64,000 nucleotides of DNA from Methylobacterium sp. J-077 (GCF_022829365.1 NZ_JAKSYJ010000037.1:18330-82329); one strand, 5' to 3'. Numbered from the stretch's first letter, positions 18,301 to 25,876 are shown. Numbers and translations: made by a program. Notes: generated by a model from the letters alone, not told the origin.

Positions 18301-20655
18301 GAACACCGCGTCGAAACCCGCGCGGTCGCCCTCCTTCAGCTCCGGGGACGTCTTGCGGAGGGCGAGCACCGGCCCCGCCGGCAGGATCGGCAGGGTGAGG
18401 CTGCGCGACAGCGCCCGGCCGCCGGGCTCGCCCACCGCGAGGGTGATCTTCGCCTCCAGCGGCCGGGGCGCGGCCACCTCCGGCAGGGGCACGGTGACGG
18501 TGGCGTGCCCCTGCGCGTCCGTGGTGGCGTGGGTCGCGAGCTCCTGCACGCTCGGCTCGACGGCCTCGTCGTCGAGGCCGATCGTGTAGCCCGCCAGGCC
18601 CGCGATGCCGCTGCCCGAGGCCGCCTGCACGACGACGCTGCCCGACACGTCGAGCCCGGCGCCCGGGGCGCCGTAGAGGTAGCGCGCGGCGACGTCGACC
18701 TGCGCGGCCTCGCCCCGGCGCAGGGCGGCCTGGGCGGCCTTGAGGATCACTTCCAGGCGCTCGGGGACGTAATCCTCCACCAGGAAGCTGGTCGTGCCGA
18801 GCGCCGGGGCCTTCGGGTCGGTGTAGGCCGAGACCCGCCAGGTGCCGTGCATGGCCCCCGACAGCAGCGGCAGGGGCAGCGCCCGGCCGCCGAGCCCCTG
18901 GTCCGGCACCGAGACCCGGCGATACTCGACCCCGTCCGGACGCTTCACCACCAGGGTCAGCGGCAGGTCCGGCACCGCCGCGTTGCGGGGATCGCGCAGC
19001 AGGGCGGTGATCTGCACGGTCTCGCCCGAGCGGTAGACCCCGCGCTCGGTGAACAGGTAGGCGTCGAGCCCACCGGTCTCGGGCCGGCCCTTCACGCCGC
19101 GGTCGGTCAGGTCGAAGGCGCCGAGGTTGAGGTCGAGGAAGCCGTAATCGTCCCCCGCCTGGGCGACCACCAGGCTCGGCGCGGTGCCGCCCTCCCCGCG
19201 GGCGAGGCCCGGATCGAAGGCGGCATGGCCCTGCGCGTCGGTCCTGGCGGTCCCCAGCACCTCGTTGTTGCGGGCGATCAGCCGGATCTCGGCCCCCGGC
19301 AGTACCTGCGCGGAGGCGAGCGAGCGCAGGACCACGTGGACCCCGTCCCGCCCCTTGGTGGCGGTGAGCCCGAGATCTGAGACCACGAACCACTGGGTCG
19401 CCTGGGTCTCGTAGCCGTCCTCGTCCGGCGCGCCCGTGCCGGTGGGCCGGGCCAGCATCACGTAGAGGCCGGGCTCCAGCTTGCCCAACGCCTGCAGGAC
19501 CGGGAAGGCGGTCACCGCCTCCTGGTTCAGCTCGGCCTTGGCGGTGTCGAGGGTGCCCTTCCAGACGCGCATGCCCTTCTCGGCCGCCAGGGTCCTGGCG
19601 GTCGCACCGCTGAGCTGGCCCAGAAAATCCTCCGAGCGCAGGGTCGGCAACAGGCCGCGGTCGCCGATGCGCAGGACCTCCACGTCGAGCTTCGGGGCGT
19701 TCACCGAGACCAGCGGCACGCCCGCCTGGCCGGTGCGCGGCAGGACATAGTTGCGCCCGGTGAACCGCACCTGCGGGGCGCGGTCGCGGACGTAGATCTC
19801 GTAATCGGCGGAGGTGAGCAGGCTCTCGCCCACCGTCGACGGCAGGCCCTGGCGCAGGACCACGGCGTAGCGGCCGCCATGCTTCAGGCCGTCGACGCAG
19901 ACCTGCGAGCCCTCCGCCGTCACGGCGGCGCTGCTGCTGCCCGAGACCGCCACGTAGGGGGCGTAGTCGGTCTTGGGGACCACCGGCTCCGAAAGGGTGA
20001 AGCACAGCCGCGGCGCGGCGGCATCCGAATCGACCTTGTAGTCGAGCACCCGGAAGCCGTGCTCGGCGCGCAGGGCCTCGTAGGTCCGGCGGATCGCGGG
20101 GTCGCCGTCGAGGGCGAGGCTGGCCGCGTAGGCGTTCAGGGAAGGGCGCCAAGCGGATTGCCCGGCCTCCAGGGCGCCGAGCTGCGCCAGGGAGGCCGCG
20201 GCGTCGGCGGGTGACCCCGCGCGCTCATAGGCGCGGTAGGCGGCCGCTACGGCCCGGTCCCGCAGGACGGCACGGCCCTGATAGTCGTTCTCCTCCAGGG
20301 TCTCGACCGCCGCCGCAGCGGCCCGGGCATAGGCCTGCCAGGCGCGGATATTCGCCGGATCCGCCGCTACTGCAGCGGTGAGCGGGGCCAAAGCTGCGTC
20401 CGGCTTGTCGGAGGCGAGCAGTGTCTGTCCGGCGGCGAGGGACTGGCCGGCGGGCCTGAGCGATCCTCCGGCCTCGGCCTTGAGCGCCGCCTCGAGCCGC
20501 AATGCGGCGCTGGCGAGGTCGGTGCGGACGAAGGTTTTCTCGAAGGCGGCTGCCTGGGCGGTCCGGGGCTTCGGCGCCGTCTGGGCGAGGGCCGGCCCGC
20601 AGGCCAGGCCTGCCAGAAGCGCCAGAGCACCCGCAAGCCGGTTCCGCCACGCCAT
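15376..20655 (-). CDS. Bacterial alpha-2-macroglobulin (thioester protease trap)
   Basis: A 1759-residue exported protein. The start at 20655 gives a clear signal peptide (RNRLAGALALLAGLACGPALAQ); the open frame upstream is not protein-like. After an N-terminal helical/TPR-like region come repeated macroglobulin beta-sandwich domains with the bait-containing region, and a C-terminal thioester domain. The thioester motif CSEQ is present at Cys1308-Gln1311 (YPYGCSEQ), so the internal Cys-Gln thioester that traps attacking proteases can form. Bacterial homologues act in the periplasm and often pair with the peptidoglycan synthase PbpC; no pbpC is adjacent here. No clear lipobox is seen, so it may be soluble rather than lipid-anchored. 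The length is in the normal range for the family. Confidence 0.93.
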   Translation of the reverse strand: MAWRNRLAGALALLAGLACGPALAQTAPKPRTAQAAAFEKTFVRTDLASAALRLEAALKAEAGGSLRPAGQSLAAGQTLLASDKPDAALAPLTAAVAADPANIRAWQAYARAAAAAVETLEENDYQGRAVLRDRAVAAAYRAYERAGSPADAAASLAQLGALEAGQSAWRPSLNAYAASLALDGDPAIRRTYEALRAEHGFRVLDYKVDSDAAAPRLCFTLSEPVVPKTDYAPYVAVSGSSSAAVTAEGSQVCVDGLKHGGRYAVVLRQGLPSTVGESLLTSADYEIYVRDRAPQVRFTGRNYVLPRTGQAGVPLVSVNAPKLDVEVLRIGDRGLLPTLRSEDFLGQLSGATARTLAAEKGMRVWKGTLDTAKAELNQEAVTAFPVLQALGKLEPGLYVMLARPTGTGAPDEDGYETQATQWFVVSDLGLTATKGRDGVHVVLRSLASAQVLPGAEIRLIARNNEVLGTARTDAQGHAAFDPGLARGEGGTAPSLVVAQAGDDYGFLDLNLGAFDLTDRGVKGRPETGGLDAYLFTERGVYRSGETVQITALLRDPRNAAVPDLPLTLVVKRPDGVEYRRVSVPDQGLGGRALPLPLLSGAMHGTWRVSAYTDPKAPALGTTSFLVEDYVPERLEVILKAAQAALRRGEAAQVDVAARYLYGAPGAGLDVSGSVVVQAASGSGIAGLAGYTIGLDDEAVEPSVQELATHATTDAQGHATVTVPLPEVAAPRPLEAKITLAVGEPGGRALSRSLTLPILPAGPVLALRKTSPELKEGDRAGFDAVFAAPDGKLLARPGVTWTLSRVERTYQWYRADGRWSFEAVKTSRRIASGSLDLAAGAPGRIEAPVGPVGRYRLEIATAGAPEATASLGFEVGWGGSETADAPDLLDLTLDKAAYAAGDTLRATLSPKFKGQASLMVVSDRVHETVEVSVPAGGTTVSLPVKAEWGAGAYLIATAYRPLDQAAKRLPGRALGLAWFSVDRARRSLGVTVKAPERTRPRQDLTIPVQLTGLKSGEAARITVALVDVGILNLTRYEAPNPTQYFLGQRALGPEFRDLYGYLIDGMQGSAGAIRSGGDAGGGELADAPPAQAPLALFSGVVTVGPDGAASVTFPLPAFNGTGRVMVTAWSGDRVGQAQADVIIRDPVVLAATLPHFLDTGDRSRLFVALDNVEGRAGDYTVDIAPSGPILIGASALRQTIRLEAGGRGQVAIPLTAAGPGTARLDLALSGPGLDGTLSQSFSLGVLPGTGALLRRSVRNLAPGTGLTVSADLLADLLPGTGSVSLSASALPGLDVPALLQALDRYPYGCSEQIVSRALPLLYVNRLAALDKLALDTNVDDRVRESIERLLARQDSSGDFGLWSAQGSGDLWLDAYVTDFLTRARERGFAVPQGAFAQALDRLRNSVANATEVRDGGADLAYAAYVLARNGRPVMGDLRYLADTKLDAFASGLARAQLAASLALLGDRGRAATVMESALTALKSRRDAGLYRADYGSRLRDGAGLIALAAESGLTQAALAPVAAIIGEERQDVRATSTQENAWLVLAAESLSKEAEALSFSLDGAAQTGPLARIYRGAALEGRNVELTNTGRVPVQVVLGVNGNPLIPEPAAAQGYTIARTFHRLDGSLVDPAQGLRQNDRLVVVLKVTEDKALAARLLLVDPLPAGLEIDNPKLLDADALQGLAFAKSDVQPVHTEFRDDRFVAAYDRTPDQPAFFTVAYTVRAVSPGTYVHPGASVEDMYRPARFGRTASGSVEIGAAR

Positions 20656-21017
20656 GCGCCTGCCCTCGTCGGCCCCGGAGCCCGGACGATTCGCCCCGGG
20701 ATCGGCCGGCCGGGAGCCTAGCACCTGCGAGTCCGGCCGCAACGCCTCAGGCCGGTATTCGGAACCGCTCCGCGGCCCATGTCCTGCTGGGTCCCGAACG
20801 GGTTTGGGGCGCTGTCGTTCTTGCAGGCCGCAACGGGCCCCCTCTCCCGTGCGGGTGAGGGGCCGCGCCCATGACGCGAAACGCCGTGGCCTGCTCAAAG
20901 ACCGAAACCTGTGTAGGCTTGAGCCTTTATGGGAGCGGGTCCCCGAACTTGTCACAGGTCACGGCATGCCCGGGCGTCCGCCGCCGTCACGGCGAGCGCA
21001 GGGCAGAATCCAAAACA
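20656..21017. other. Intergenic region with a short repeat-family-A hairpin
   Basis: No gene is supported in this stretch of about 360 bases. It holds the presumed A2M promoter and, at 20836-20864, a hairpin GGCCCC...GGGGCC enclosing CTCTCCCGTGCGGG, a shortened relative of repeat family A. Confidence 0.6.
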
Positions 21018-21317
21018 TCAGAACGCCTTGAGCACCTGCTCGGTGTGCTCCACCGAGACCGGCCCGGCGAAGCAGTGCGAGACCAGGGCGCGATAATCCT
21101 GCCAGGGCTGCGACCCGGTGAAGTCCTTGGTGTGGGCTTCCAGCGTGTCCCAGTGGATCATCAGGCGGTAGCGCTGGGGATGCTCGATCGAGCGGCGCAC
21201 CTCGAAGGCGCGGCAGCCCTTGGCGGCCTTGAAGATCGCCGCGGCCTCGGCGATGCCGGCCTCGAACGCCGTCTCCATGCCGGGCTTGATCTCGATCTGT
21301 GCGATTTCGAGGATCAT
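21018..21317 (-). CDS. Antibiotic biosynthesis monooxygenase (ABM) domain protein
   Basis: A 99-residue dimeric alpha-beta barrel protein. Features are an N-terminal strand (MILEIAQIEIKPGMETAFE), the helix and strand containing GCRAFEVRRSIEHPQRYRLMIHWDT, and C-terminal DYRALVSHCFAGP. The family includes quinol monooxygenases and haem-degrading proteins, but the specific substrate cannot be read from the sequence. It lies 18 bases downstream of the Kdo-hydroxylase-like gene in the same direction, suggesting co-transcription. Confidence 0.85.
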   Translation of the reverse strand: MILEIAQIEIKPGMETAFEAGIAEAAAIFKAAKGCRAFEVRRSIEHPQRYRLMIHWDTLEAHTKDFTGSQPWQDYRALVSHCFAGPVSVEHTEQVLKAF

Positions 21318-21335
21318 GACGTCGAATCCTTATCC

Positions 21336-22196
21336 TTACGCGTGGAGGGGGCGGCCGAGCTTGGCCGCCAGGATGCGTTGCGGGCTCAAGGCGGGATCGG
21401 CCTGCGCCGCCACCGGCAGGTAGGCGGTCTGCTCCAGCATGTAGCGGCCGCCCATCGCCCCGTGCATCACGAGGTCTGAGAAGGTCACCCAGGTGGCACC
21501 GGGCCGGAACGCGACATCGGCCTGCGGAGCGCTCGCCTGATAGGTCTCGTCCTGCTTGAGGGCGTCGTGCAGGTGCAGCATCAGGTGGTCGTATTCGGAG
21601 CGCCTTGCCTTGGTGATCCGCAGGGCGGCGAGCACGTGGGCCGAGAGGGCCGAGTAGCGCGGGACCCGCGGCAGGAATTTCTCCGCCATCGAGCCGAAAT
21701 CCTCGCCGACCCGCCAGCGGCGCGGCTCGCCCGACGGGTTGATGTTGCGGAACACCCGCAGGATCCGCTTCTCGCCGATCGGGTTCGACGGGAAGGCGTC
21801 GACATGCAGCCGCGTGTCGTCGCGCCGCCAGCTGAGCTTGCGCCGGTCGACGTCGAAGGGGCGGTAGGAGGTGCCGGCCAGGCTCACCCGGTCGGCATAG
21901 TCCGGCAGGTAGGTGCCGATCAGGTCCCGGGCGAAGGCGCGGTAGCGGATCAGGATCTGGCGCAGGGCTTCCTGCTCTTCCGGGGTGCCGGCGGCGCCGC
22001 GCAGCTCCGCGGCCTCGCCCCGGATGTTGACGTTCTTGGCCTTGCCGTCCGCGAAGGGCCGCTCGGTGAACCGCTTCTCGAAGTCGCTGAACGGGAACGG
22101 CAGGTCCGGGAACAGCAGCACCGCGCCGGCTTCCAGTTCCCGGGCCAGGGAGCCGGCGGATTCGCCGGGGGCGACGGTGCGGATCGGGCTGATCAT
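21336..22196 (-). CDS. Kdo hydroxylase-like Fe(II)/2-oxoglutarate dioxygenase
   Basis: A 286-residue protein resembling the KdoO family, which hydroxylates Kdo in the lipopolysaccharide core. Recognisable segments are AVLLFPDLPFPF, DGKAKNVNIRG and VFRNINPSGEPRRW. A candidate metal triad is His131-x-Asp133 (RLHVDAFPS) with distal His245 (MHGAMGG) and a following arginine for 2-oxoglutarate. The start at 22196 was chosen because the family N-terminus fits there; a longer frame upstream would run into the divergent gene's promoter. If the assignment holds it modifies the LPS inner core on the cytoplasmic side of the inner membrane. The ABM protein downstream has no known link to this step. Confidence 0.78.
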   Translation of the reverse strand: MISPIRTVAPGESAGSLARELEAGAVLLFPDLPFPFSDFEKRFTERPFADGKAKNVNIRGEAAELRGAAGTPEEQEALRQILIRYRAFARDLIGTYLPDYADRVSLAGTSYRPFDVDRRKLSWRRDDTRLHVDAFPSNPIGEKRILRVFRNINPSGEPRRWRVGEDFGSMAEKFLPRVPRYSALSAHVLAALRITKARRSEYDHLMLHLHDALKQDETYQASAPQADVAFRPGATWVTFSDLVMHGAMGGRYMLEQTAYLPVAAQADPALSPQRILAAKLGRPLHA

Positions 22197-22405
22197 CGTG
22201 TGCGGGCCGGGCCTGCCGTGCCGGAGGGGCGCAATCCTGTAGCCGAGCTGCCGCCGGGAGGCCAGGGTCCGCATTTCCGGTGGATGACATCGCCCGTCCA
22301 CTGGCACCGCCCGGGGCCGCGGCCCGGAGCGCTTGCGCAACCGCCGCGTTCCCGGCACGTTCCCCTCCGCATACCGGCCCACGAGCCCGGCGGAGGATGG
22401 CGCCG

Positions 22406-22858
22406 ATGGCGACCCTGAAGGAATTCGAGGAAGCCCTGCGCGAGCACGGCATGAACATGGCGCTGGCGCTGCTGGAGCGCCTGCGCGAGCGCGACCGCGC
22501 CACCCGCACGGTCAAGCCGGCCCGCCGGCTGACCGGCCAGAAGATGACCCCCGAACTCGCCCGGGCGATCCTCGACCTGCACGCCTCCACCGGCATGACC
22601 CAGCAGGAGATCGCCTTCAAGGTCGGGGTCAACCAGGGCCGGGTCAACGAGGTGATCAAGCGCGGCAAGTGGCTGTCGGACGATCCCCAGGCCCCCGAGG
22701 CGGTGGCCCGGGACAAGGCGCTTGCCCGCATGCGCGGCGACCCCAAGCCGAAGAAGCCGCCCCTGGCAACGTCCCGTGCCAAGGAGCGCAAGGCGGCCGC
22801 CCCCAAGACCCCCGCCAAGGCGCGCAACCAGGGCCAGCTGGCGCTCGGGGATCTGTAG
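22406..22858 (+). CDS. Small helix-turn-helix protein with basic C-terminal tail, unknown function
   Basis: A 150-residue protein. Residues about 48-90 form a helix-turn-helix of the replication/resolvase type (TPELARAILDLHASTGMTQQ then EIAFKVGVNQGRVNEVI). The C-terminal 40 residues are rich in Lys, Ala and Pro (PKPKKPP, KERKAAAPKTPAKAR), like a nonspecific DNA-binding tail. The ATG at 22406 has a GGAGG ribosome-binding site nine bases upstream. It is divergent from the Kdo-hydroxylase-like gene. No family function is known to me. A nucleoid-associated or regulatory role is an inference. Confidence 0.72.
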   Translation: MATLKEFEEALREHGMNMALALLERLRERDRATRTVKPARRLTGQKMTPELARAILDLHASTGMTQQEIAFKVGVNQGRVNEVIKRGKWLSDDPQAPEAVARDKALARMRGDPKPKKPPLATSRAKERKAAAPKTPAKARNQGQLALGDL

Positions 22859-22871
22859 GAACGAATGGGAT

Positions 22872-22988
22872 TCTAAGGGGCTCGCAGCCCTTTGGCAGGG
22901 TTCGGGGCACGCAGCCCCGAGTTCGCATGCCTCTCAGGGGCTCTCGCAGGGCTCTGCCCTGCACCCGCAAAAGGTCGTCGACCTTTTG
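22872..22988. repeat. Two-hairpin intergenic module B, copy 2, with extra GC hairpins
   Basis: The 3' part has GCAGGGC-TCT-GCCCTGC (22946-22962) and CAAAAGGTC-GTC-GACCTTTTG (22968-22988), the same two hairpins as at 15210-15252 in reversed orientation. Before them GGGGC-ACGCA-GCCCC and a related element form further stem-loops. It lies between the convergent HTH gene and the OlsB-like gene. Confidence 0.78.
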
Positions 22989-23008
22989 AATCCGGGATTT
23001 TTACGGGC

Positions 23009-24010
23009 TCAGTTCGTCGGCGCGAAATGCCCGCGGTAGCGCGCGCCGATCGCCTCGACCGGGAGCGCCACGAACACGTCGGTGGTGCCGAACTGGCGGT
23101 CGATCACCGCGCCGTCCCCGAAGGTCGCGCCGATCCGCAGGTAGCCCTTGATCAGCGGCGGCAACGCCTGGAGCGCCGCCTTAGGATCGACCGCCTCGCG
23201 CGGCAGCCGGTCCATCGCCACCGCCCGCTCCGGCAGGGCCCGGGCCCGCCACGCCTCCGGGGCGCGGGCGTGGTGGTGCAGGAACGACAGCGGCAGGGCC
23301 AGCCGGTCCGGATCGGTGCCCTCCAGGCTGGCGCAGCCGATCAGCGCGTCGATCCGGTGGTGCAGCACGTAGGCGTAGATCCCCTGCCACAACAGCTCGA
23401 CGGTGCGCTTGCCCCGGTAGGGCTTGAGCACGCAGGAGCGGCCGAGCTCGAGCAGCCGCCGGTGCCCCTGGGCGGCCAGGAGCGGCTCCAGGTCGTACTC
23501 GCCCTCGGAGTAGAAGCCGGCATGGCGTTCGGCCACCTCGCCGCGGAGCAGCCGGTAGGTGCCGACCACCTTCGGACGGTGCTCGACGAACGGCTTCTTC
23601 CGCCGCGGCGCGGCATGGTCGAGGACCAGGAGATGGTCGCAGAGCGCGTCGTAGCCGTCGCAATCTCTTCGCGACAAAGCCGCGAGGCCCGTCGGGATCG
23701 CCGCCATCTCTTCGTAGAAGACCTTGAAACGCAGACGCTGCGCCCGCCGGATCTCGGATTTCTTCGACGCGAGCCGCACCTCGAGGTTGCCGATCCGGCC
23801 GAGGCTGCGGCCCTCGAACGGCTCGGGCAGGCGGATCGCCCGCTCGGCCGACAGGACATCCGCGATGCCCGCAGGGCCGGCCTGAATCAGCGCGTGCCGG
23901 CGGCGCAGCTTCGCGATCGGCGCGCCGACGCCCCATTGCATACCCTGAACGCCCTTGTGCCAGCCGGCTCCGAGCGCGCTGTAGGCTCCGCGGGCGAGAT
24001 TGGCGACCAT
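23009..24010 (-). CDS. GNAT-fold acyltransferase, OlsB-like (ornithine lipid synthesis)
   Basis: A 333-residue protein of the hemolysin/OlsB-like acyltransferase family. Family segments are GNLEVRLASKKSEIRRAQRL, RFKVFYEEM, CDHLLVLD, VVGTYRLLR and LELGRSCVLKPYRGKRTVELLWQGI. OlsB transfers a 3-hydroxyacyl chain from ACP to ornithine to give lyso-ornithine lipid, a membrane lipid common in Rhizobiales. The OlsA partner that completes the lipid is not nearby. The ATG at 24010 fits the family start; an upstream extension is not protein-like. N-acyl amino acid synthases with other amino acids are an alternative. Confidence 0.82.
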   Translation of the reverse strand: MVANLARGAYSALGAGWHKGVQGMQWGVGAPIAKLRRRHALIQAGPAGIADVLSAERAIRLPEPFEGRSLGRIGNLEVRLASKKSEIRRAQRLRFKVFYEEMAAIPTGLAALSRRDCDGYDALCDHLLVLDHAAPRRKKPFVEHRPKVVGTYRLLRGEVAERHAGFYSEGEYDLEPLLAAQGHRRLLELGRSCVLKPYRGKRTVELLWQGIYAYVLHHRIDALIGCASLEGTDPDRLALPLSFLHHHARAPEAWRARALPERAVAMDRLPREAVDPKAALQALPPLIKGYLRIGATFGDGAVIDRQFGTTDVFVALPVEAIGARYRGHFAPTN

Positions 24011-24101
24011 GGTCGGGTTCACTCCGGGTGCACGGTTATGCACCGTCCGGACGGATAGAGAGCACGAAGCGCACACGCCATTATGACAGCCGCGACACGA
24101 G

Positions 24102-24127
24102 AACGCCCCGGCCGGGGCCGAGGCGTT
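24102..24127 (-). terminator. Hairpin terminator candidate after hsp20
   Basis: On the minus strand AACGCCTCGGCC pairs with GGCCGGGGCGTT around a CC loop (one T-G wobble), a very stable stem just after the hsp20 stop. No clear uridine tract follows, so termination efficiency is uncertain. Confidence 0.6.
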
Positions 24128-24163
24128 CCATCAGTCGAGCCGGTCTTCAAGCCTGCGGCCGGA

Positions 24164-24646
24164 TCAGGCCGCCTGCTGGACCGCGTCCTTGCGCACGTCA
24201 CCCTCGATCACCGGCGCGGACGGGGTGCCGGCCGTGGCGATCTGGATGCGGCGGGGCTTCTTCGCCTCCGGCACCTCGCGGACGAGGTCGATATGGAGGA
24301 GGCCGTTCTCCAGGGCCGCACCGGTCACCTGGACGTGGTCGGCGAGCTGGAAGCGGCGCTCGAACGCGCGGGCCGCGATACCCTGGTGCAGGAACTCCGC
24401 CTTGGCCTCGGCCTTGCGCTCGCCCTTGAGGGTGAGGGCGTTCTCCCGGACCTCGATCGACAGGTCGGCTTCGGTGAAGCCGGCGACCGCGACGGTGATG
24501 CGGTAGGCGTTCTCGCCGGTCCGCTCGATGTTGTAGGGCGGGTAGGTCGGCGCCGCCTCGGCGGTGGCGAACTGGTCGAGGGCGGAGAACAGCCGGTCGA
24601 AACCGACGGTGGACCGATACAGGGGGGCGAGATCGAACTGACGCAT
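24164..24646 (-). CDS. Small heat-shock protein Hsp20 (alpha-crystallin family)
   Basis: A 160-residue sHSP. The alpha-crystallin domain spans about residues 37-130, with YPPYNIERTGENAYRITVAV, GFTEADLSIEV, NALTLKGER and the conserved GIAARAFERRFQLADHVQV. It prevents aggregation of unfolding proteins in the cytoplasm without ATP. The N-terminus (MRQFDLAPLYRSTVGFDRLF) matches IbpA/HspA-type proteins of Rhizobiales and fixes the start at 24646, eight bases after GAGGA. Regulation is visible: a sigma-32 promoter and a ROSE-like RNA thermometer lie upstream, so both transcription and translation should be heat-induced. Confidence 0.95.
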   Translation of the reverse strand: MRQFDLAPLYRSTVGFDRLFSALDQFATAEAAPTYPPYNIERTGENAYRITVAVAGFTEADLSIEVRENALTLKGERKAEAKAEFLHQGIAARAFERRFQLADHVQVTGAALENGLLHIDLVREVPEAKKPRRIQIATAGTPSAPVIEGDVRKDAVQQAA

Positions 24647-24715
24647 GACATATCCTCGTCTGAGCAACATGCAGAATTGGTCCGCCCGATGGGCCGGACC
24701 CGTCTTTCGTGCCGC
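24647..24715 (-). promoter_or_regulatory. ROSE-like RNA thermometer in the hsp20 leader
   Basis: On the mRNA strand, UUGCUC (24667-24662) can pair with GAGGAU (24657-24652), which contains the ribosome-binding site, around an AGAC loop. The pairing leaves a G-G mismatch, exactly as in ROSE elements, where the UYGCU/AGGA stem melts on heating. A second stable stem (GGTCCGGCCC / GGGCGGACC, 24700-24679) precedes it. The leader of about 80 nt matches typical ROSE size. Confidence 0.82.
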
Positions 24716-24736
24716 CTGACGGCCGGCACAGACGGA

Positions 24737-24765
24737 ATATCGGGGGCGAAAAATCGGCGTTCAAG
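24737..24765 (-). promoter_or_regulatory. Sigma-32 (RpoH) promoter of hsp20
   Basis: Reading on the minus strand, CTTGAA (24765-24760), a 17-base spacer, then CGATAT (24742-24737). This matches the alphaproteobacterial RpoH consensus (CTTGAA, 17-18 bases, CYTATNT/CCATAT). Transcription would start near 24730, giving a leader of about 84 nt before hsp20. Confidence 0.8.
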
Positions 24766-24840
24766 ACCCGCGGCGAGGGCGGAGTCCGGGATTTTTTCGG
24801 CTACGGTCACGCTGGCGCGCGGACGAAACGAGGTGGGCCC

Positions 24841-25872
24841 GTGAGACGGTTCGACGGGGATATCGGGCGGGAGCCGCCGCTCCTGACCCTGCGCGGCACG
24901 CCGGACAATCCGGTGCCGCCCGGAGGCACCCTGATCGCGGTCGGCACCCGCGACGACTGCACCCTGCGGGCAGCCTATTGGCAGAGTACGGCGCGGACCT
25001 GCCGGGGCACGGTCTGCCTGCTCCAGGGCCGGGCCGAATTCATCGAGAAGTACTACGAGACCATCCAGGATCTGCGCACGCGCGGCTTCGCCGTGGTGGC
25101 GTTCGACTGGCGCGGCCAGGGCGAGTCGGACCGGCGGGTCGACGACCCGCACAAGGGCCATGTCGGCCGGTTCGACGATTACCGCATCGATCTCAGGGCG
25201 GTGGCCGAGACGGTGCTGGTGCCGCTGATGCCCGAGCCGCATGTCGGCCTCGCGCACTCGATGGGCGGCTGCGTCGCCCTGATCGGGGCGCTCGACGGCT
25301 GGCTGCCGTTCCGGCGGCTGGTCACGGTGGCGCCGATGCTGTCGGTCCGGATGGTGCGCTGGCCCGCCGGGGCGGCGTTCCTGTCGCGGGTCTTGCACCG
25401 GATCGGGCTGGGCGACCGCTACATCCCGCTCGGCAAGCCGGTCTCGATCGCCACCAAGCCCTATGCAGGCAATCGCCTGTCGCGCGATCCGGTGCGCTAC
25501 GCCCGCAACGCGGCCGCGGCCCGGCAGGTCGGCGCCGGCGCGGTCGGGGACCCGACGATCGCGTGGCTCGCCGAGGCGTTCCGGGCGATGGCGCGCCTGC
25601 GCGACCCGCGCGCCGCCCCGCGCATCACCCTGCCGACCCTGATCGTCGCGGCCGGCGCCGATCCGGTCTGCGGGACCCTGGAGACCGAGCGGTTCGCGGC
25701 GCGGCTGAAGGCCGGCCACATCCTGGTCCTGCCGGATTCCCGGCACGAGATCCTGAGCGAGCGCGACGCCATCCGGCAGGATTTCTGGGCGGCCTTCGAC
25801 GCCTTCGTGCCGGGCTCGCCCCTGCCCTCCCACCTGGAGGTGGAGGCGCACACGGCCGTGCCAGTGGCCTGA
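24841..25872 (+). CDS. Alpha/beta hydrolase, lysophospholipase (PldB/serine aminopeptidase S33) type
   Basis: A 343-residue soluble hydrolase. The nucleophile elbow is AHSMGG with Ser140, the oxyanion region LLQGRAEFIEKY and FDWRGQGES match monoacylglycerol lipase/lysophospholipase L2, and the Asp (VAAGADPVCG) and His (DSRHEIL) of the triad lie near residues 282 and 301. A likely substrate is a lysophospholipid or monoacylglycerol. The GTG at 24841 has a GAGG ribosome-binding site; a longer upstream frame would cover the divergent hsp20 promoter and is rejected. It converges on sixA with a gap of four bases. Confidence 0.88.
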   Translation: MRRFDGDIGREPPLLTLRGTPDNPVPPGGTLIAVGTRDDCTLRAAYWQSTARTCRGTVCLLQGRAEFIEKYYETIQDLRTRGFAVVAFDWRGQGESDRRVDDPHKGHVGRFDDYRIDLRAVAETVLVPLMPEPHVGLAHSMGGCVALIGALDGWLPFRRLVTVAPMLSVRMVRWPAGAAFLSRVLHRIGLGDRYIPLGKPVSIATKPYAGNRLSRDPVRYARNAAAARQVGAGAVGDPTIAWLAEAFRAMARLRDPRAAPRITLPTLIVAAGADPVCGTLETERFAARLKAGHILVLPDSRHEILSERDAIRQDFWAAFDAFVPGSPLPSHLEVEAHTAVPVA

Positions 25873-25876
25873 GCCG

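Noticed and set aside
15836..20152. A 1438-codon frame overlapping the A2M gene on the same strand in another frame
   Set aside because: It is Arg/Pro/Gly/Ala-rich with no domain features. The A2M frame has a signal peptide and thioester motif.
24709..24840. An N-terminal extension of the alpha/beta hydrolase back to 24709
   Set aside because: It would cover the divergent hsp20 promoter and leader and has no protein-like character; the GTG at 24841 has a good ribosome-binding site.
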